Part shown: in pieces, positions 1-11,272 of the stretch
How positions within the stretch are numbered: position 1 is the stretch's first letter
How the letters are laid out: the number at the start of each line of letters is the position of its first letter
Assembly (NCBI GenBank): GCA_947311825.1
Contig: CAMZLY010000010.1
Span: 1-42,120, forward strand
DNA from: an uncultured bacterium
GTDB taxonomy: Bacteria > Verrucomicrobiota > Kiritimatiellia > UBA8416 > CAMZLY01
Direction of reading: 5' to 3'
Length of the DNA stretch: 42,120 nucleotides
Notes under the pieces: generated by a model
Seen by the model: the letters and a program-made list of their open reading frames with translations, nothing else
What the model was told of the DNA's origin: nothing
The model's database searches: none
Position numbers and translations under genes: made by a program

Positions 1-214
1 GATAAAGACCTTCAAAAAGATGTTTTTTACCTTCAAACGCACAGTGTAAGGTGTCAACAAACAGGCTTTTGCCGAAACGACGCGGACGTGATAGAAAATA
101 GTGACATCCCCAATCTGATAATTCTTTCACAAAGAAACTCTTATCTACATAAAGGTAGCCGTCATTTCGTAATTTTTCAAAGCTCTGTATTCCTATTGGA
201 TATTTTCTGCGCAT
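1..214 (-). CDS. AAA-ATPase-like / PD-(D/E)XK nuclease superfamily protein, N-terminal part only (runs off window)
   Basis: Reverse-strand translation from ATG at 214: MRRKYPIGIQSFEKLRNDGYLYVDKSFFVKELSDWGCHYFLSRPRRFGKSLFVDTLHCAFEGKKHLFEGLY; 'YVDKT..I..L...Y.FLSRPRRFGKSL' is the signature of the AAA-ATPase-like (DUF1703-associated) family. Confidence 0.85.
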   Translation of the reverse strand, partial: MRRKYPIGIQSFEKLRNDGYLYVDKSFFVKELSDWGCHYFLSRPRRFGKSLFVDTLHCAFEGKKHLFEGLY

Positions 215-275
215 AATATTCTCCCCAACTCAGTGCTGATAGTGGTAAATATGATTATATATTGCAAGCATGAAA

Positions 276-1634
276 CTATTCGCCACCGCTACGGCGGCAA
301 TCCAAAAGATGTCGCCGAGCACTATTGGGGTGGAATACTTTACTTTTAAGAGTTGTCACATCTCGTCCAGCCGCCATAGCGGCAGCACCAAGCAAACTAT
401 CACCATCCCCTGCCGATACAGTACAGTTTAAAGTGTCGGCAATGAGCTGTAACCATATCTCACTATGACTACCACCCCCAACAACTCGTAATGATGTTCC
501 CTTCGGCGCGGCAAGATCCTCAAATATTAATTTATATAAATCAAAGGTTATACCCTCAAGAACAGCATAGGCCTTTTCGTCATCATTAACAAAATCACCT
601 CGCCAAGCTTGGTCTGTCCTTATACTTTCCGCATGGAATGTCCCAGTAGTCGCATCTATCGATGGTATCGCACGCTCTGCAGCCGCATCAAATGCTTTAA
701 CCTCGGAATCAGGCATCAATACACTTCTTGCCCAATCAAGTGCCTGGCAACCATTATTAGTAAACGCAAGTTCATAGTAACCGCCACCGGGATATGGTCC
801 CCAGCAACCATTTTTACCATATGGTCCGGGCTGCTCACCAGTATGTCGATAAGCAACCAAAGCCGTCCCGAGCGTTGCAATCATATCATCACCCTTACAA
901 GCATTACCAAACGCTCCCGCAGTCTGATCATTACCGGCAGATACCAATCGTAGCTCCTTACGAAGCTCCAGTTCCTTACAATCACTTTCAACGATAACAG
1001 CCTCACCTACTGGCACACATTGTGGCATATTTAAGGCCGTAACCCCACATTTCTCAATTGCTCCTAAACGCCAATCACGAAGCTTAAGTGAATATGTTCC
1101 ATTCATTGCCGCAAGATTCTCGTCACTCAAATTAACTCCTGCAAGCAACTCAAACACAAGCCCCGGCAAAGTTACAACATTAAAGCTGCCCTCAAAAATA
1201 TTAGGAATATTATTATGCAACCATAATAAATGTGCAAGCTGAACACTTCCATTAAGATTAGGAAAACTATAATGCTCATGCCAGTCAACACCAAGTGTTT
1301 CCCAGAGTTCCTCTGCTTCGTCCCCACTACGGGTATCAAGCCAGCTAATAACAGGACAACGAGCATTTCCATTTTCATCTAGAATAGTAAAATTCTGAGC
1401 CTGACTTCCAACAGCTACCGACTCAATAGAAGTGGTATCGATACCAGCAGCCTTACAACTATTTTTAATTAACTCAACAATTGTTTTGCGTACAGCTTCA
1501 ACATCCATCTCCACGCAACTTCCATCATTACAAATATAAGGAGACGGCAAAGAGGATTCCCCAACCCTATTTAATAAACCATCAAATAATGCCGCCTTAA
1601 AATTTGTTGAACCAAGATCTATTGACAATATCAT
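276..1634 (-). CDS. FGGY-family carbohydrate kinase
   Basis: N-term [18 protein letters not shown] phosphate-1 motif; [35 protein letters not shown] adenosine motif. Confidence 0.85.
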   Translation of the reverse strand: MILSIDLGSTNFKAALFDGLLNRVGESSLPSPYICNDGSCVEMDVEAVRKTIVELIKNSCKAAGIDTTSIESVAVGSQAQNFTILDENGNARCPVISWLDTRSGDEAEELWETLGVDWHEHYSFPNLNGSVQLAHLLWLHNNIPNIFEGSFNVVTLPGLVFELLAGVNLSDENLAAMNGTYSLKLRDWRLGAIEKCGVTALNMPQCVPVGEAVIVESDCKELELRKELRLVSAGNDQTAGAFGNACKGDDMIATLGTALVAYRHTGEQPGPYGKNGCWGPYPGGGYYELAFTNNGCQALDWARSVLMPDSEVKAFDAAAERAIPSIDATTGTFHAESIRTDQAWRGDFVNDDEKAYAVLEGITFDLYKLIFEDLAAPKGTSLRVVGGGSHSEIWLQLIADTLNCTVSAGDGDSLLGAAAMAAGRDVTTLKSKVFHPNSARRHLLDCRRSGGE

Positions 1635-1814
1635 TTTAATCCTTTCAATGGATCAGCATCTTCACTACAAAACCCTAAATGTAGATGCCGTCTCCAACCT
1701 TCTGCATATTCAAACTGACCAGATATATCGCCAATTACCCTACACTGTTCTGCCATAGTAGTCAAATATGAATCCATACCTTCAGCGATAAAGAATCGCA
1801 ACAGAATTTAGTAG

Positions 1815-2434
1815 TCATAATTCAGAATAAATGCCGAGTACTCTGCCCCATTCATCATATTTGTATGACTCAACTATGTTGCCGGATGAATCTGTTATGG
1901 CGTGGACGGTTCTGAGGTGGTCGGTGATTGCATAATATGTTCTCACAACTGTGCCGATATGTACAATTTTTGATAGTTTTCTTGTCGGCAGGTATTCATA
2001 AGTGGTGACGGAACCTTCGGGATTTGTTTAGGATGTCATGTTACCTATATTATCATATCCCATTTCTTCTGTTGTGCCATCGGGGTAGGTTATGCTTTTT
2101 ATCTGCCCAAGTGGATTGACATCAAAAGAGGTGGTGCGATTACCGGATGTACCGGGAAGTGTAATATTCTCAACATAGCCGAGGATGTTGTTTGAGTAAA
2201 TTATTGATGGTCCCAACTGTGGGGTGATTTCTGAAATATAGCCGTTGCATCGTGATCATAATGTATCCAGTGATTATTTGCATTTGTAACGGCAGAAAGC
2301 AGTCCGTTGGTTGTATAAGCATAATACGCAGTGAGAGCGACACCGGACGCAGGATATTTGTGCATTTCAGACAGTGAGCCGGCATCGGTGTAGTCATATT
2401 CAATGACACGTCCTTCTGGATCAGCAATAGACAT
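1815..2434 (-). pseudogene. Degraded RHS/YD-repeat protein fragment
   Basis: Reverse-strand pieces in different frames: ADPEGRVIEYDYTDAGSL.., TTSFDVNPLGQIKSITYPDGTTEEMGYDNIGNMTS, and TYYAITDHLRTVHAITDSSGNIVESYKYDEWGRVLGIYSEL*. These are RHS repeats plus an RHS-core-like segment, interrupted by frameshifts and stops. Confidence 0.75.
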
Positions 2435-2571
2435 CAGAGTTTGTAAATTAGTATGCCAAGTGTTGATGACTTTCCTAGCATGATTGCGAGGAAAAAAGTT
2501 GACGCTCTATCACTATATATATATCGTGATTGCTGTTTAATAATACCATTACGGAACAGGATACTTATAGC

Positions 2572-4377
2572 ATGATAAAAATATGGAGATCACCTTATTC
2601 TAACTTTGGATGCAACACCGAAATTCCAAATGATTTATTGGACGAAACAATTACTGCTGATAAGGCTTATTCAGATCAGACCCTGAAAGAAATAGCTGCA
2701 AGCGGATTCAATGGCATCTGGATTCACGGACTACTTCATCATATAGTAACAGAAACAATTCTTCCTGAACTCGGCAAAAACGCAAAAAATCATCAACAAC
2801 ACCTGAACAACCTAATTAAGAGAGCAACAAAGTATGGCATCAAAGTTTATCTTTATATGCAACCGCCACGTTCTTTGCCACTCAGCGACCATGAATTCTG
2901 GACAAATCATAATGATATTGCCGGACAGATTGAAGATGTTGACGACGATAAAAATAACAAATCATTCAAAGTTCAATCATTGTGTACATCAACAGAAAAA
3001 GTTCAATCATACTTGAAAAATGCATCTGCAAAACTAGCAGAAATGCTACCGGGACTTGGCGGCATAATTCTAATTACTGCATCTGAATATCCCGCACATT
3101 GCCTAACAAGACGAGGAAAAGTAGTTGGCCCTACTGGTGAAATTGAAAATATCACCATTGAATGCATGCGTTGTGCAAAACGAGCACCAGAAGATATTAT
3201 TTCAGAACTACTTACACTAGTTAGAGATGGAATAAGATCCGTATCAGAATCCATTAAAATTATTGCGTGGAACTGGTCATGGTCATTTCATGTTGATTCA
3301 CCATGCGAAAAGATTATCAGTAAAATACCAAAAGACATAATTCTTATGGCTGGCTTTGAAAGAGGTGGCAAAAAAGATATTCTCGGACATAAAAACACAC
3401 AAATTGATGAATACTCCATTTCGTATGCTGGTCCATCACCTCAATTTATAGAATCAATAAAGCTCGCACAAAAGTATAGACTTCAGGGGTTGGCAAAACT
3501 GCAATTCGGCACAACACATGAACTAGCAACAGTTCCAAACTTACCATTAATAGGCAACCTATTTGAAAAAGCTATATATCTGAAAGAAAATAATCTTGCA
3601 GGATTTATGGGATGTTGGAACTTTGGCAATATGATTACTGCCAATACCGCAGCATTTAACTGGTTCCTTTCTGACTCTGCTCCCAAAAACAAAACTGATG
3701 CACTAAGAAAGTTTGCCAGTACATATTTTTTGGATTGCGATGTAAATAAAGTAACGGAATCATGGAATGTTTTTGCAGAAGCAATGACTAATTATCCTTT
3801 TTGTATTCCATATTTATATGCTGGTCCAACAAATTATGCACTAAGCTTTATATCATATCCAGCACCACTTAACAATAAAAGTGCAGGAAGATCCTGGCTA
3901 ATGGATGAACGCGGCGATGATCTTTCGGGAGCCATCAAAGATTTTTCACTAAATGAAATAATAATAGGGTTCAATTACCTAGCCGACGAATGGAGTAAAG
4001 GCGTATCATTATTAGAACAAGGACTATCAAGCAGAGATACAAAACATGCATCAGAAGAAATTGCCAATGCAAAAGTATGTAATGCAATATTCCGTAGTAC
4101 ATACAACCTATTCAGATTATATAAATTACGACTAAACTGGAGCGAAGATAAACTCGCAGAATACTCTCACATAAGCAAAGATGAAATGGAAAATCTGAAG
4201 AATATCTTACCCTATATTGAACAAGATAAACGTTTCGGATACCATTCAGAAGCACACGGCTACATGTTTAATGCCAAAATGTTAAAACAGAAAATAGCGG
4301 TACTTGCAAAATTACCTTCGGGCACTTCAACATCATCGTCCATCATCATAATCCAAAAAATGGCTGAGGATAGATAG
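2572..4377 (+). CDS. Hypothetical protein, possibly glycoside-hydrolase-like TIM barrel
   Basis: 601-aa ORF from ATG 2572; segments such as 'ASGFNGIWIHGLL', 'YGIKVYLYMQPPR', 'IIAWNWSWSFH' resemble beta-strand ends of a GH-type barrel; no specific family recognised. Confidence 0.6.
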   Translation: MIKIWRSPYSNFGCNTEIPNDLLDETITADKAYSDQTLKEIAASGFNGIWIHGLLHHIVTETILPELGKNAKNHQQHLNNLIKRATKYGIKVYLYMQPPRSLPLSDHEFWTNHNDIAGQIEDVDDDKNNKSFKVQSLCTSTEKVQSYLKNASAKLAEMLPGLGGIILITASEYPAHCLTRRGKVVGPTGEIENITIECMRCAKRAPEDIISELLTLVRDGIRSVSESIKIIAWNWSWSFHVDSPCEKIISKIPKDIILMAGFERGGKKDILGHKNTQIDEYSISYAGPSPQFIESIKLAQKYRLQGLAKLQFGTTHELATVPNLPLIGNLFEKAIYLKENNLAGFMGCWNFGNMITANTAAFNWFLSDSAPKNKTDALRKFASTYFLDCDVNKVTESWNVFAEAMTNYPFCIPYLYAGPTNYALSFISYPAPLNNKSAGRSWLMDERGDDLSGAIKDFSLNEIIIGFNYLADEWSKGVSLLEQGLSSRDTKHASEEIANAKVCNAIFRSTYNLFRLYKLRLNWSEDKLAEYSHISKDEMENLKNILPYIEQDKRFGYHSEAHGYMFNAKMLKQKIAVLAKLPSGTSTSSSIIIIQKMAEDR

Positions 4378-4531
4378 CGAACAGATATGCTAGTGGGCAA
4401 TTTTATTCTTACCACCGAAATGAAATGCCGAATCAGCACTTGGACACTTCTTGGATAAACTCTAAACTTGACATAACAAGGAGCTTAGTACTTAATACCA
4501 GCCCCGATAAATAAGCAAAGGAAAACCTAAT

Positions 4532-6202
4532 ATGGCTGGCGAATACGCATATATACTTAATAACATCACGAAACAACATGGCTCAAAAACTATTCTTGAT
4601 GACGTAACTTTAGCGTTCTTTTTTGGAGCAAAAATTGGCGTAATAGGTGCAAATGGCTCTGGTAAATCTAGCCTATTGCGCATTATGGCTGGAATTGATA
4701 CTGATTTTGCCGGAGAAGCTCAAATAGCAAAAAAGAGAACCATCGGCTACCTGGAACAAGAACCACAATTTGATCTATCAAAAACCGTATTGGATATTGT
4801 AAAAGAAGGCGTCAGCACACAGCAGGCTAAGCTTGATATGTATGATGACCTTTGCGACAAGATGGGTGAAGATCTTTCAGACGAGGAAATGGATAAACTC
4901 AGCAATCAGTTTGACCGCCTACAAAATGAGATTGATACAGATAATCTCTGGGAGTTGGACAATAAAATTGAAATAGCAATGGATTCTTTACGGCTTCCCC
5001 CCAGTGATAGCCCTGTAAATATTTTATCCGGTGGCGAAAAAAGACGTGTAGCCCTATGCCGCTTACTACTCAGTGATCCGGACGTACTACTACTAGATGA
5101 GCCTACCAATCATCTAGATACCGAGTCCGTGGGCTGGATTGAGGAACATCTAAAACGCTTTAAAGGAACATTAATTGTTGTTACTCATGATAGATATTTT
5201 CTATCAAATGTAACCGAATGGATTCTAGAACTAGATGCCGGACGTGCAATACCATACAAAGGCAACTACGAGGCATGGCTAGAACAAAAACAAGAAGCCG
5301 AAGTACGCCTAGGAAAACAGAACGCTTCACGAAAGAAACTACTTGAACAAGAGCTTTCATGGATACGTATGAATGCCTCTAGCAGGCTAACAAAAAACAA
5401 GGCTCGTATAAAACGGTACGAAGAACTTGCTTCACAGGATTTTGATACGCAGGAAAACAAATTGGTTATCCAGATTCCACATGGAAGACGGCTTGGCGAT
5501 CAGGTTGTTGATGCTGTTAACTTAACAAAAGCTTTTGGCGAACGTGTTATAATGGAAAACGTCACCTTCAAACTACCCCGCGGCGGAATTGTCGGAGTTA
5601 TTGGCGGTAACGGTGCAGGTAAAACGACCCTATTCAAAATGATAACTGGTGAAGAAAAACCAACTACAGGAGAACTAAAGGTTGGAGACAGCGTTGACCT
5701 TTCTTATGTTGATCAGTTTCGCGATGATCTTGATCCTGATAAAACTGTATTTGAAGAAATAAGTGATGGCAAAGAAAGTATTCTTATTGGCGGCAAAGAA
5801 ATGAATAGCCGTGCCTATTGTGCAAGATTCAACATTAAAGGAACTGAACAGCAGAAAAAAGTTGGTATTCTATCTGGCGGTGAACGTAACCGTGTCCACC
5901 TAGCAAAGCTACTTAAATCAGGCGGCAACCTGCTCCTACTCGATGAACCGTCTAATGACCTAGATGTGGCAACGCTAAGATCACTAGAAGACGGGCTAAT
6001 GAACTTCGGTGGCTGTGCCGTAGTTATTAGCCATGACAGATGGTTTTTAGACCGGATTGCCACACATATATTATCTTTTGAAGGTGATAGTGAAGTAGTC
6101 TGGTTTGAAGGAAACTATCAAGCTTATCATAAGTGGCGGCAAGAACAACTTGGCGACAAGGCCGCACCACACAGAGTACGCTATCGACCATTACACCGAT
6201 GA
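4532..6202 (+). CDS. ettA: ABC-F family energy-dependent translational throttle protein EttA
   Basis: Two ABC ATPase modules (GANGSGKSSLLR, LSGGEKRRVALCRLLLSDPDVLLLDEPTNHLD; GGNGAGKTTLFKMITG, LSGGERNRVHLAKLL), EttA-like length (556 aa) and C-term FEGNYQAYHKWRQEQLG...VRYRPLHR. Confidence 0.92.
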   Translation: MAGEYAYILNNITKQHGSKTILDDVTLAFFFGAKIGVIGANGSGKSSLLRIMAGIDTDFAGEAQIAKKRTIGYLEQEPQFDLSKTVLDIVKEGVSTQQAKLDMYDDLCDKMGEDLSDEEMDKLSNQFDRLQNEIDTDNLWELDNKIEIAMDSLRLPPSDSPVNILSGGEKRRVALCRLLLSDPDVLLLDEPTNHLDTESVGWIEEHLKRFKGTLIVVTHDRYFLSNVTEWILELDAGRAIPYKGNYEAWLEQKQEAEVRLGKQNASRKKLLEQELSWIRMNASSRLTKNKARIKRYEELASQDFDTQENKLVIQIPHGRRLGDQVVDAVNLTKAFGERVIMENVTFKLPRGGIVGVIGGNGAGKTTLFKMITGEEKPTTGELKVGDSVDLSYVDQFRDDLDPDKTVFEEISDGKESILIGGKEMNSRAYCARFNIKGTEQQKKVGILSGGERNRVHLAKLLKSGGNLLLLDEPSNDLDVATLRSLEDGLMNFGGCAVVISHDRWFLDRIATHILSFEGDSEVVWFEGNYQAYHKWRQEQLGDKAAPHRVRYRPLHR

Positions 6203-6432
6203 TAAAAGGAGTAAAGTCAGAAGGACTAAAGTCATTGTTGACCAGAGACCGTCAACTACACAAAATTCATAATAGGAAATATATGACAAATAATACTCTA
6301 CGTCTTCCAATATTTTCGTATTTATGGAGTTGACAATAATACTAATCCTGCTATACTGCCGCATTTATTACCTATAGTTGTGTTTTGCAACGATAGCTTA
6401 CTTATGTTAATAATAACTTCGGGAGACAGGGT

Positions 6433-6657
6433 GTGGATAAAGAATTATTTAATGACAATGCACAGATAGAACGAAAATATTTATCATTTTCACTACGAGA
6501 AAATGCAAGAGGCAGATTTATCAGAATCACTGAAGATGTAGGCGGACGGCGTGATGCTATTGTTATACCAGCATCAGGACTAGAAACCGTTTGTGACATT
6601 TTAAATAAAGCACTAGACGCTGATAAAGCTGCAGGACCTTTTAAAGAAGACTCTTAA
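6433..6657 (+). CDS. Small PUR-alpha-like (single PUR repeat) nucleic-acid-binding protein
   Basis: KYLSFSLRENARGRFIRITEDVGGRRDAIVIPASGLETVCDIL matches the bacterial PUR repeat pattern; GTG start after gggagacaggg. Confidence 0.65.
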   Translation: MDKELFNDNAQIERKYLSFSLRENARGRFIRITEDVGGRRDAIVIPASGLETVCDILNKALDADKAAGPFKEDS

Positions 6658-6676
6658 GCCAAGGAGCAAGTAACTT

Positions 6677-7552
6677 TTGAATTCATTACGGTCTATGGCC
6701 ATAGCAGTTTGTATTACTTTCTCAATTGCAGAATGCACCGTGGCAGAAACGTCTACTTTGGATGACCCTGCCGAAGATGACCAACCTCCATCATCTAGCC
6801 AGTTAATTGAAAATATTACGACTGAAAATAATGCTTGTTACAATGAAGGTCATCCGCTAACCGCCACTCAGTTAATTCGTGATGTCTTAATCCAACTCCC
6901 ACAGGAACGCCTTAATATTGAAGGTTATATCTCTGTTCTTAAATGGGGAAGTGGCGTACAAAGTAAATTAATATTCAATACTGTACTTGACCTTGCCGCA
7001 AATCCTTCTTTTGCACAGTACACAATAATGGACACTTTTGGACGAAAACTAGAACAGCTTACCATCACAAGACAACACGGTGAATCACCTGAGTTTAACT
7101 ATGCATCAGGAGATCCGCTGGTATTACGCCCTACTCCCAATCTATCAAAAACTATTCGAAATACCGATATAACTTGGCTAGATTTAACACTCTCTGTTCT
7201 CTGGTGGAAACCTGAACAGAAAATCACTACCGGCTCTGTTCGTGGCAGAGATTGCTATATAATAAAAGTGCGGCGACCAACAACTGATAGCTCAAAAAAA
7301 ACTCTCAAAAATATGAAAAACACGACTCACAATGCTGCACGTTTATGGATTGATAAAAAAGCTCATGTTCTAATGCAAGCTGAAGAAATTAATTCTGAAA
7401 ACAAAGCTATAAGACGATTATGGGTAAAAAGCATTAAGAAAATTAATGGGCGATGGATGATTAAAGATATGGAGGTCACAGGCTCTTCTGCGGACATTCG
7501 GACAAGACTCACAGTTCGGAATGTCAAGCTCGCTACTGATTATGACAACTGA
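6677..7552 (+). CDS. Secreted LolA-like / outer-membrane lipoprotein-sorting domain protein
   Basis: Signal-like N-terminus; body 'LTLSVLWWKPEQKITTGSVRGRDCYIIKVRRP...ARLWIDKKAHVLMQAEEINSENKAIRRLWVKSIKKINGRWMIKDMEV' is typical of the OM lipoprotein-sorting family. TTG start with AAGGAG upstream. Confidence 0.7.
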   Translation: MNSLRSMAIAVCITFSIAECTVAETSTLDDPAEDDQPPSSSQLIENITTENNACYNEGHPLTATQLIRDVLIQLPQERLNIEGYISVLKWGSGVQSKLIFNTVLDLAANPSFAQYTIMDTFGRKLEQLTITRQHGESPEFNYASGDPLVLRPTPNLSKTIRNTDITWLDLTLSVLWWKPEQKITTGSVRGRDCYIIKVRRPTTDSSKKTLKNMKNTTHNAARLWIDKKAHVLMQAEEINSENKAIRRLWVKSIKKINGRWMIKDMEVTGSSADIRTRLTVRNVKLATDYDN

Positions 7553-8792
7553 GATTATTGAACTTCTGGTCCTTTTTATATTATTTGCCTGTTCAGCATT
7601 CTTTTCCAGTGCAGAAACAGCACTATTCTCGCTTAATTCTATTCAGATTCATCGTATATGCAAGAAAAGGAAAAATTGCGGGGAATGCATTTCAAAACTA
7701 CTTTCCAGTCCTTCAAAACTTCTATCTACTATTTTAATAGGTAATACTATTGTCAACGTAATGGCATCAGCTCTTGGATTTGCCTTTATTAAAAACTTCT
7801 ACCCTAAATACGCAACAGCAATTTCTATTCCTCTTATCACAATTATACTGCTTGTATTCGGCGAAGTAGCCCCCAAACGACTTGCAATGACTATTCCAGA
7901 GAAATTATCCTGCAAATACTCTTCCATTTTGGCAACTCTAATCATAATAATGAGTCCGTTACGTATCACTATTGAATGGATAACAAAAATATTTACCAAA
8001 AAAATGAGCAGTGAACGCAAAACATTAACTGAAGAGGAATTTCGCACAGTAGTCGAGGTAGGTACAGAAGAAGGCATACTAGACGAAGAAGAACGTACTA
8101 TGGTTGATGGTATTATCCGACTTGAAGATACGCAAGCTAGCGATATCATGACGCCGCGCGTAGATTTAATAGGCATAGACCTAGATGATTCACCAAAAAA
8201 ACAAAAACAAACTGCACGTAATGTAAAATTCCGCTACCTCCCGGTGTATAGAGATTCCCTTGATCAGGTTGAGGGTATCCTTGATTTACCACGCTTTCTC
8301 CTATCCGGTGAAGACAATATAACCTCATTTATGGAATCACCCTACTTTGTACCGGAAACAACCCCGCTAGATACGCTTCTTTCAACATTTCAACGTGAAC
8401 ATAGAAAAATTGCCGTTGTCGCAGACGAATACGGAGGAACTGCCGGCATGATAACACGCGGTGATATTCTCGAGGAAATCATTGATGATGTTGACAACGA
8501 ATATGGCCCTAAAAAATTTGAAATACAGAATATCAATAAATACGAATGGTTAATTGACGGCAATACCAGCCTAGAAGACATCAACTACGAATTAGACCTA
8601 TCCTTAGAGGCAGAAGGTGTTGACCGAATTTCCGGTTGGGTAAGTGCTGTTGCCGAGTGCATTCCAAAAGCGGGAGAAATTGTAGAGCATCAGAATTGCC
8701 GTGTACGAGTAATGAAAGTTAAAAAACAACGTATTATTCTGCTCCAACTGGAAAAACTCCCGATAGAAGATAACAAGGAGGACGACGAATGA
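7542..8792 (+). CDS. CNNM + CBS-pair + CorC/HlyC transporter-associated domain protein
   Basis: SAFFSSAETALFSLN, VFGEVAPKRLAMTIPEK, CBS region ASDIMTPRVDLIGID, VADEYGGTAGMITRGDILEEIIDD. Confidence 0.9.
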   Translation: MTTEIIELLVLFILFACSAFFSSAETALFSLNSIQIHRICKKRKNCGECISKLLSSPSKLLSTILIGNTIVNVMASALGFAFIKNFYPKYATAISIPLITIILLVFGEVAPKRLAMTIPEKLSCKYSSILATLIIIMSPLRITIEWITKIFTKKMSSERKTLTEEEFRTVVEVGTEEGILDEEERTMVDGIIRLEDTQASDIMTPRVDLIGIDLDDSPKKQKQTARNVKFRYLPVYRDSLDQVEGILDLPRFLLSGEDNITSFMESPYFVPETTPLDTLLSTFQREHRKIAVVADEYGGTAGMITRGDILEEIIDDVDNEYGPKKFEIQNINKYEWLIDGNTSLEDINYELDLSLEAEGVDRISGWVSAVAECIPKAGEIVEHQNCRVRVMKVKKQRIILLQLEKLPIEDNKEDDE

Positions 8793-9760
8793 TCATAATC
8801 CAATTCATTATAATTCTAACCTGTCTTATTGGTGCTTCATTTTATGCCGGAATAGAAACAGGCATCATCTCTATTCATAGAATGCGCCTAGAACACAAGC
8901 ATAGACTTGGCGACGAAGCTGCGGGCAAACTACGTGATTACCTCGATAATCCCGACCGATTACTTGGAACAACCTTAGTTGGTACTAATATCTGCGTCGT
9001 TATTGTATCTGTAGTCATTGCTGGAATTACAACAGAAAAACTTGGTTCATGGGCAGAAATACCAACAACACTGCTAACGGCTTTAATAGTTCTTATTTTT
9101 AGCGAATATCTTCCAAAAATATGGTTCCACAGTAGACCACAAGAAAGATGCGGTCGCTTTGTAGGCTTTCTATATTTCTCAGAAATAATATTTATGCCAT
9201 TATCCAAAGCGATAATTTGGATAACCAGCACACTTATGCCCGGTCTAAAGAAATCTTTTTCCACATCCTCTAATTTTGTTACTAAAGAAGACCTGAAAAT
9301 ATTGACAAAAGAAAGCGAAGATGTAGGCGAGCTATCAAGTGAAGAGCGGCTAATGATTAATCGTGTTTTTGAACTATCACATAAAAACGTACGGCAAATT
9401 ATGATTCCTATAAATAAAGTTGTTTTTGTAAATGACGATATTACATTAACCGATTTTTTTAAAGTTGCACGAAACTCAGGGTTCACAAGAATCCCCGCCT
9501 ATAACGTAAAAGACGAAAAATTTGTCGGTATTATAAACGTATTCTTCGTTCTTTCTGTGCCAGAATCGCAACACGACAGAAAAATATCAGAATTTATACG
9601 CCCCCCACTCTTCATCACAGAAAATATGCCAGTTGATGATGTATTACCACGCCTGCGACATTCACGAAACCCAACCTGTCTAGCAACCGATAACAACGGA
9701 AAAGTTACAGGGCTAGTCGCACTTGAAGACATCCTAGAAGAAATTGTCGGAGAACTTTAA
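8789..9760 (+). CDS. Second CNNM + CBS-pair (HlyC/CorC-like) protein
   Basis: IGASFYAGIETGIISIHRMRLEH, LIFSEYLPKIWFHSRPQ, VRQIMIPINKVVFVNDD, GLVALEDILEEIVGEL; start overlaps the preceding stop by 4 nt. Confidence 0.87.
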   Translation: MIIIQFIIILTCLIGASFYAGIETGIISIHRMRLEHKHRLGDEAAGKLRDYLDNPDRLLGTTLVGTNICVVIVSVVIAGITTEKLGSWAEIPTTLLTALIVLIFSEYLPKIWFHSRPQERCGRFVGFLYFSEIIFMPLSKAIIWITSTLMPGLKKSFSTSSNFVTKEDLKILTKESEDVGELSSEERLMINRVFELSHKNVRQIMIPINKVVFVNDDITLTDFFKVARNSGFTRIPAYNVKDEKFVGIINVFFVLSVPESQHDRKISEFIRPPLFITENMPVDDVLPRLRHSRNPTCLATDNNGKVTGLVALEDILEEIVGEL

Positions 9761-11022
9761 AGAGCCTTCTTACCTATATCAGTACGATACTGTGCTTGAT
9801 CAAATTCAATATGCGTAAGAGAAACATACACTTTATCAAGAGCACTCCGTAAATCTTTACCCAAAGCTGTCACACCAAGAACTCTACCGCCACTAGTTAC
9901 AACTTTATCATCCTTAATAGCTGTTCCCGCATGAAAGACTATTACATTTTCTTTTACAGCACCGTCCTGCAAGCCTAAAACGGCATCACCCTTGTTATAA
10001 CTACCAGGGTAACCGCCAGCAGCCATAACCACACACGCACAAGACTCATCACGCCATTCAATCATGTCATCACGTAAAGTACCATCTATACAAGCCTGCA
10101 AAACAGGAACCAAATCACCTTTTATACGCGGAATTACCACTTGTGTTTCAGGATCACCAAACCTACAATTAAACTCTAGTACTTTTACGCCCTCAGCAGT
10201 CACCATCAAACCGGCATACATAACACCCTGATATTTTATTCCACGTTTTTTTAATTCATCTAAAGTCCGCTGAAAAACCTCTTCTTTCACAACTGGCCAA
10301 AGCTCATCAGTCATAATAGGTGCCGGTGAATATGCCCCCATACCACCAGTATTAGGACCTTTATCGCCATTAAATGCACGTTTATGATCTTGTGATGATG
10401 ATAACATCAAAATATTTTCACCATCAATCAAAGCAAGAATAGAAACCTCTTCACCAACGAGACATTCCTCCACCAGCAGCTCACTTCCTGCATCACCGAA
10501 TTCACGAGCCACAAGTACATCATTAATAGCTTTTTCAGCATCTTTATTATCAGCACAAATATAAACGCCCTTACCGGCAGCAAGCCCATCAGCCTTAATT
10601 ACAAGAGGAAAGCTATGATCCGCAACATAAGCAAGGGCATCATCAGCACTTACAAAACTAACAGCACTAGCCGTGGGCACACCACCAGCCTGCATTATTT
10701 CTTTTGCAAACAACTTACTTCCCTCTAATAACGCCGCAGCCTTATTAGGACCAAATACCAATAAACCGGCATCATTAAAACGATCAGTTAAACCCGCACA
10801 AAGCGGAACTTCGGGACCAACAACTGTAATATCCGGTTTATTTTCAATAGCCCACCGCAATAAGCCGTCGACATCCTCTGCACCAATATCAAGGTTTGTA
10901 CATATCTCTAAAGTACCGGCATTACCAGGAGCACAAAACAACTCAGGCTTACAGCTGTCACTCGCCAATTTCCACGCCAACGTATGCTCACGACCACCAC
11001 CACCAACAACAAGAATTTTCAT
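9757..11022 (-). CDS. purD: Phosphoribosylamine--glycine ligase
   Basis: MKILVVGGGGREHTLAWKL, GPEVPLCAGLTDRF, KADGLAAGKGVYIC, GGMGAYSPAPIM, NCRFGDPETQVV. Confidence 0.97.
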   Translation of the reverse strand: MKILVVGGGGREHTLAWKLASDSCKPELFCAPGNAGTLEICTNLDIGAEDVDGLLRWAIENKPDITVVGPEVPLCAGLTDRFNDAGLLVFGPNKAAALLEGSKLFAKEIMQAGGVPTASAVSFVSADDALAYVADHSFPLVIKADGLAAGKGVYICADNKDAEKAINDVLVAREFGDAGSELLVEECLVGEEVSILALIDGENILMLSSSQDHKRAFNGDKGPNTGGMGAYSPAPIMTDELWPVVKEEVFQRTLDELKKRGIKYQGVMYAGLMVTAEGVKVLEFNCRFGDPETQVVIPRIKGDLVPVLQACIDGTLRDDMIEWRDESCACVVMAAGGYPGSYNKGDAVLGLQDGAVKENVIVFHAGTAIKDDKVVTSGGRVLGVTALGKDLRSALDKVYVSLTHIEFDQAQYRTDIGKKAL

Positions 11023-11272
11023 AAGATTGCCTCATATAATTATCAATAAAATAGTAAGAGAGCAACATACCACTCCCCCCTTTTTTATTCAATAGCAAAA
11101 TACAACCAAAATATTCGAAAGTAACTACCTATCTCCGAGAGGTAGACCGCCGCAATATTTTCTCTTTTCCCTGTTAATCCTATCAAAATCCTTTTCCATT
11201 TTTCCTTTATTATTCGACTATTATCATTTATCCTTCCCCTCTTACTAACAAAACATACTTGGAGTTATTTTA

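Noticed and set aside
609-1378. Small ORFs antisense/overlapping the FGGY kinase
   Set aside because: No recognisable domain; contained in a well-supported CDS on the other frame.
8938-9486. 182-aa antisense ORF opposite the second CNNM/CBS gene
   Set aside because: Shadow ORF of a strongly supported CDS; Ser/Thr/Ile-rich, no domain.
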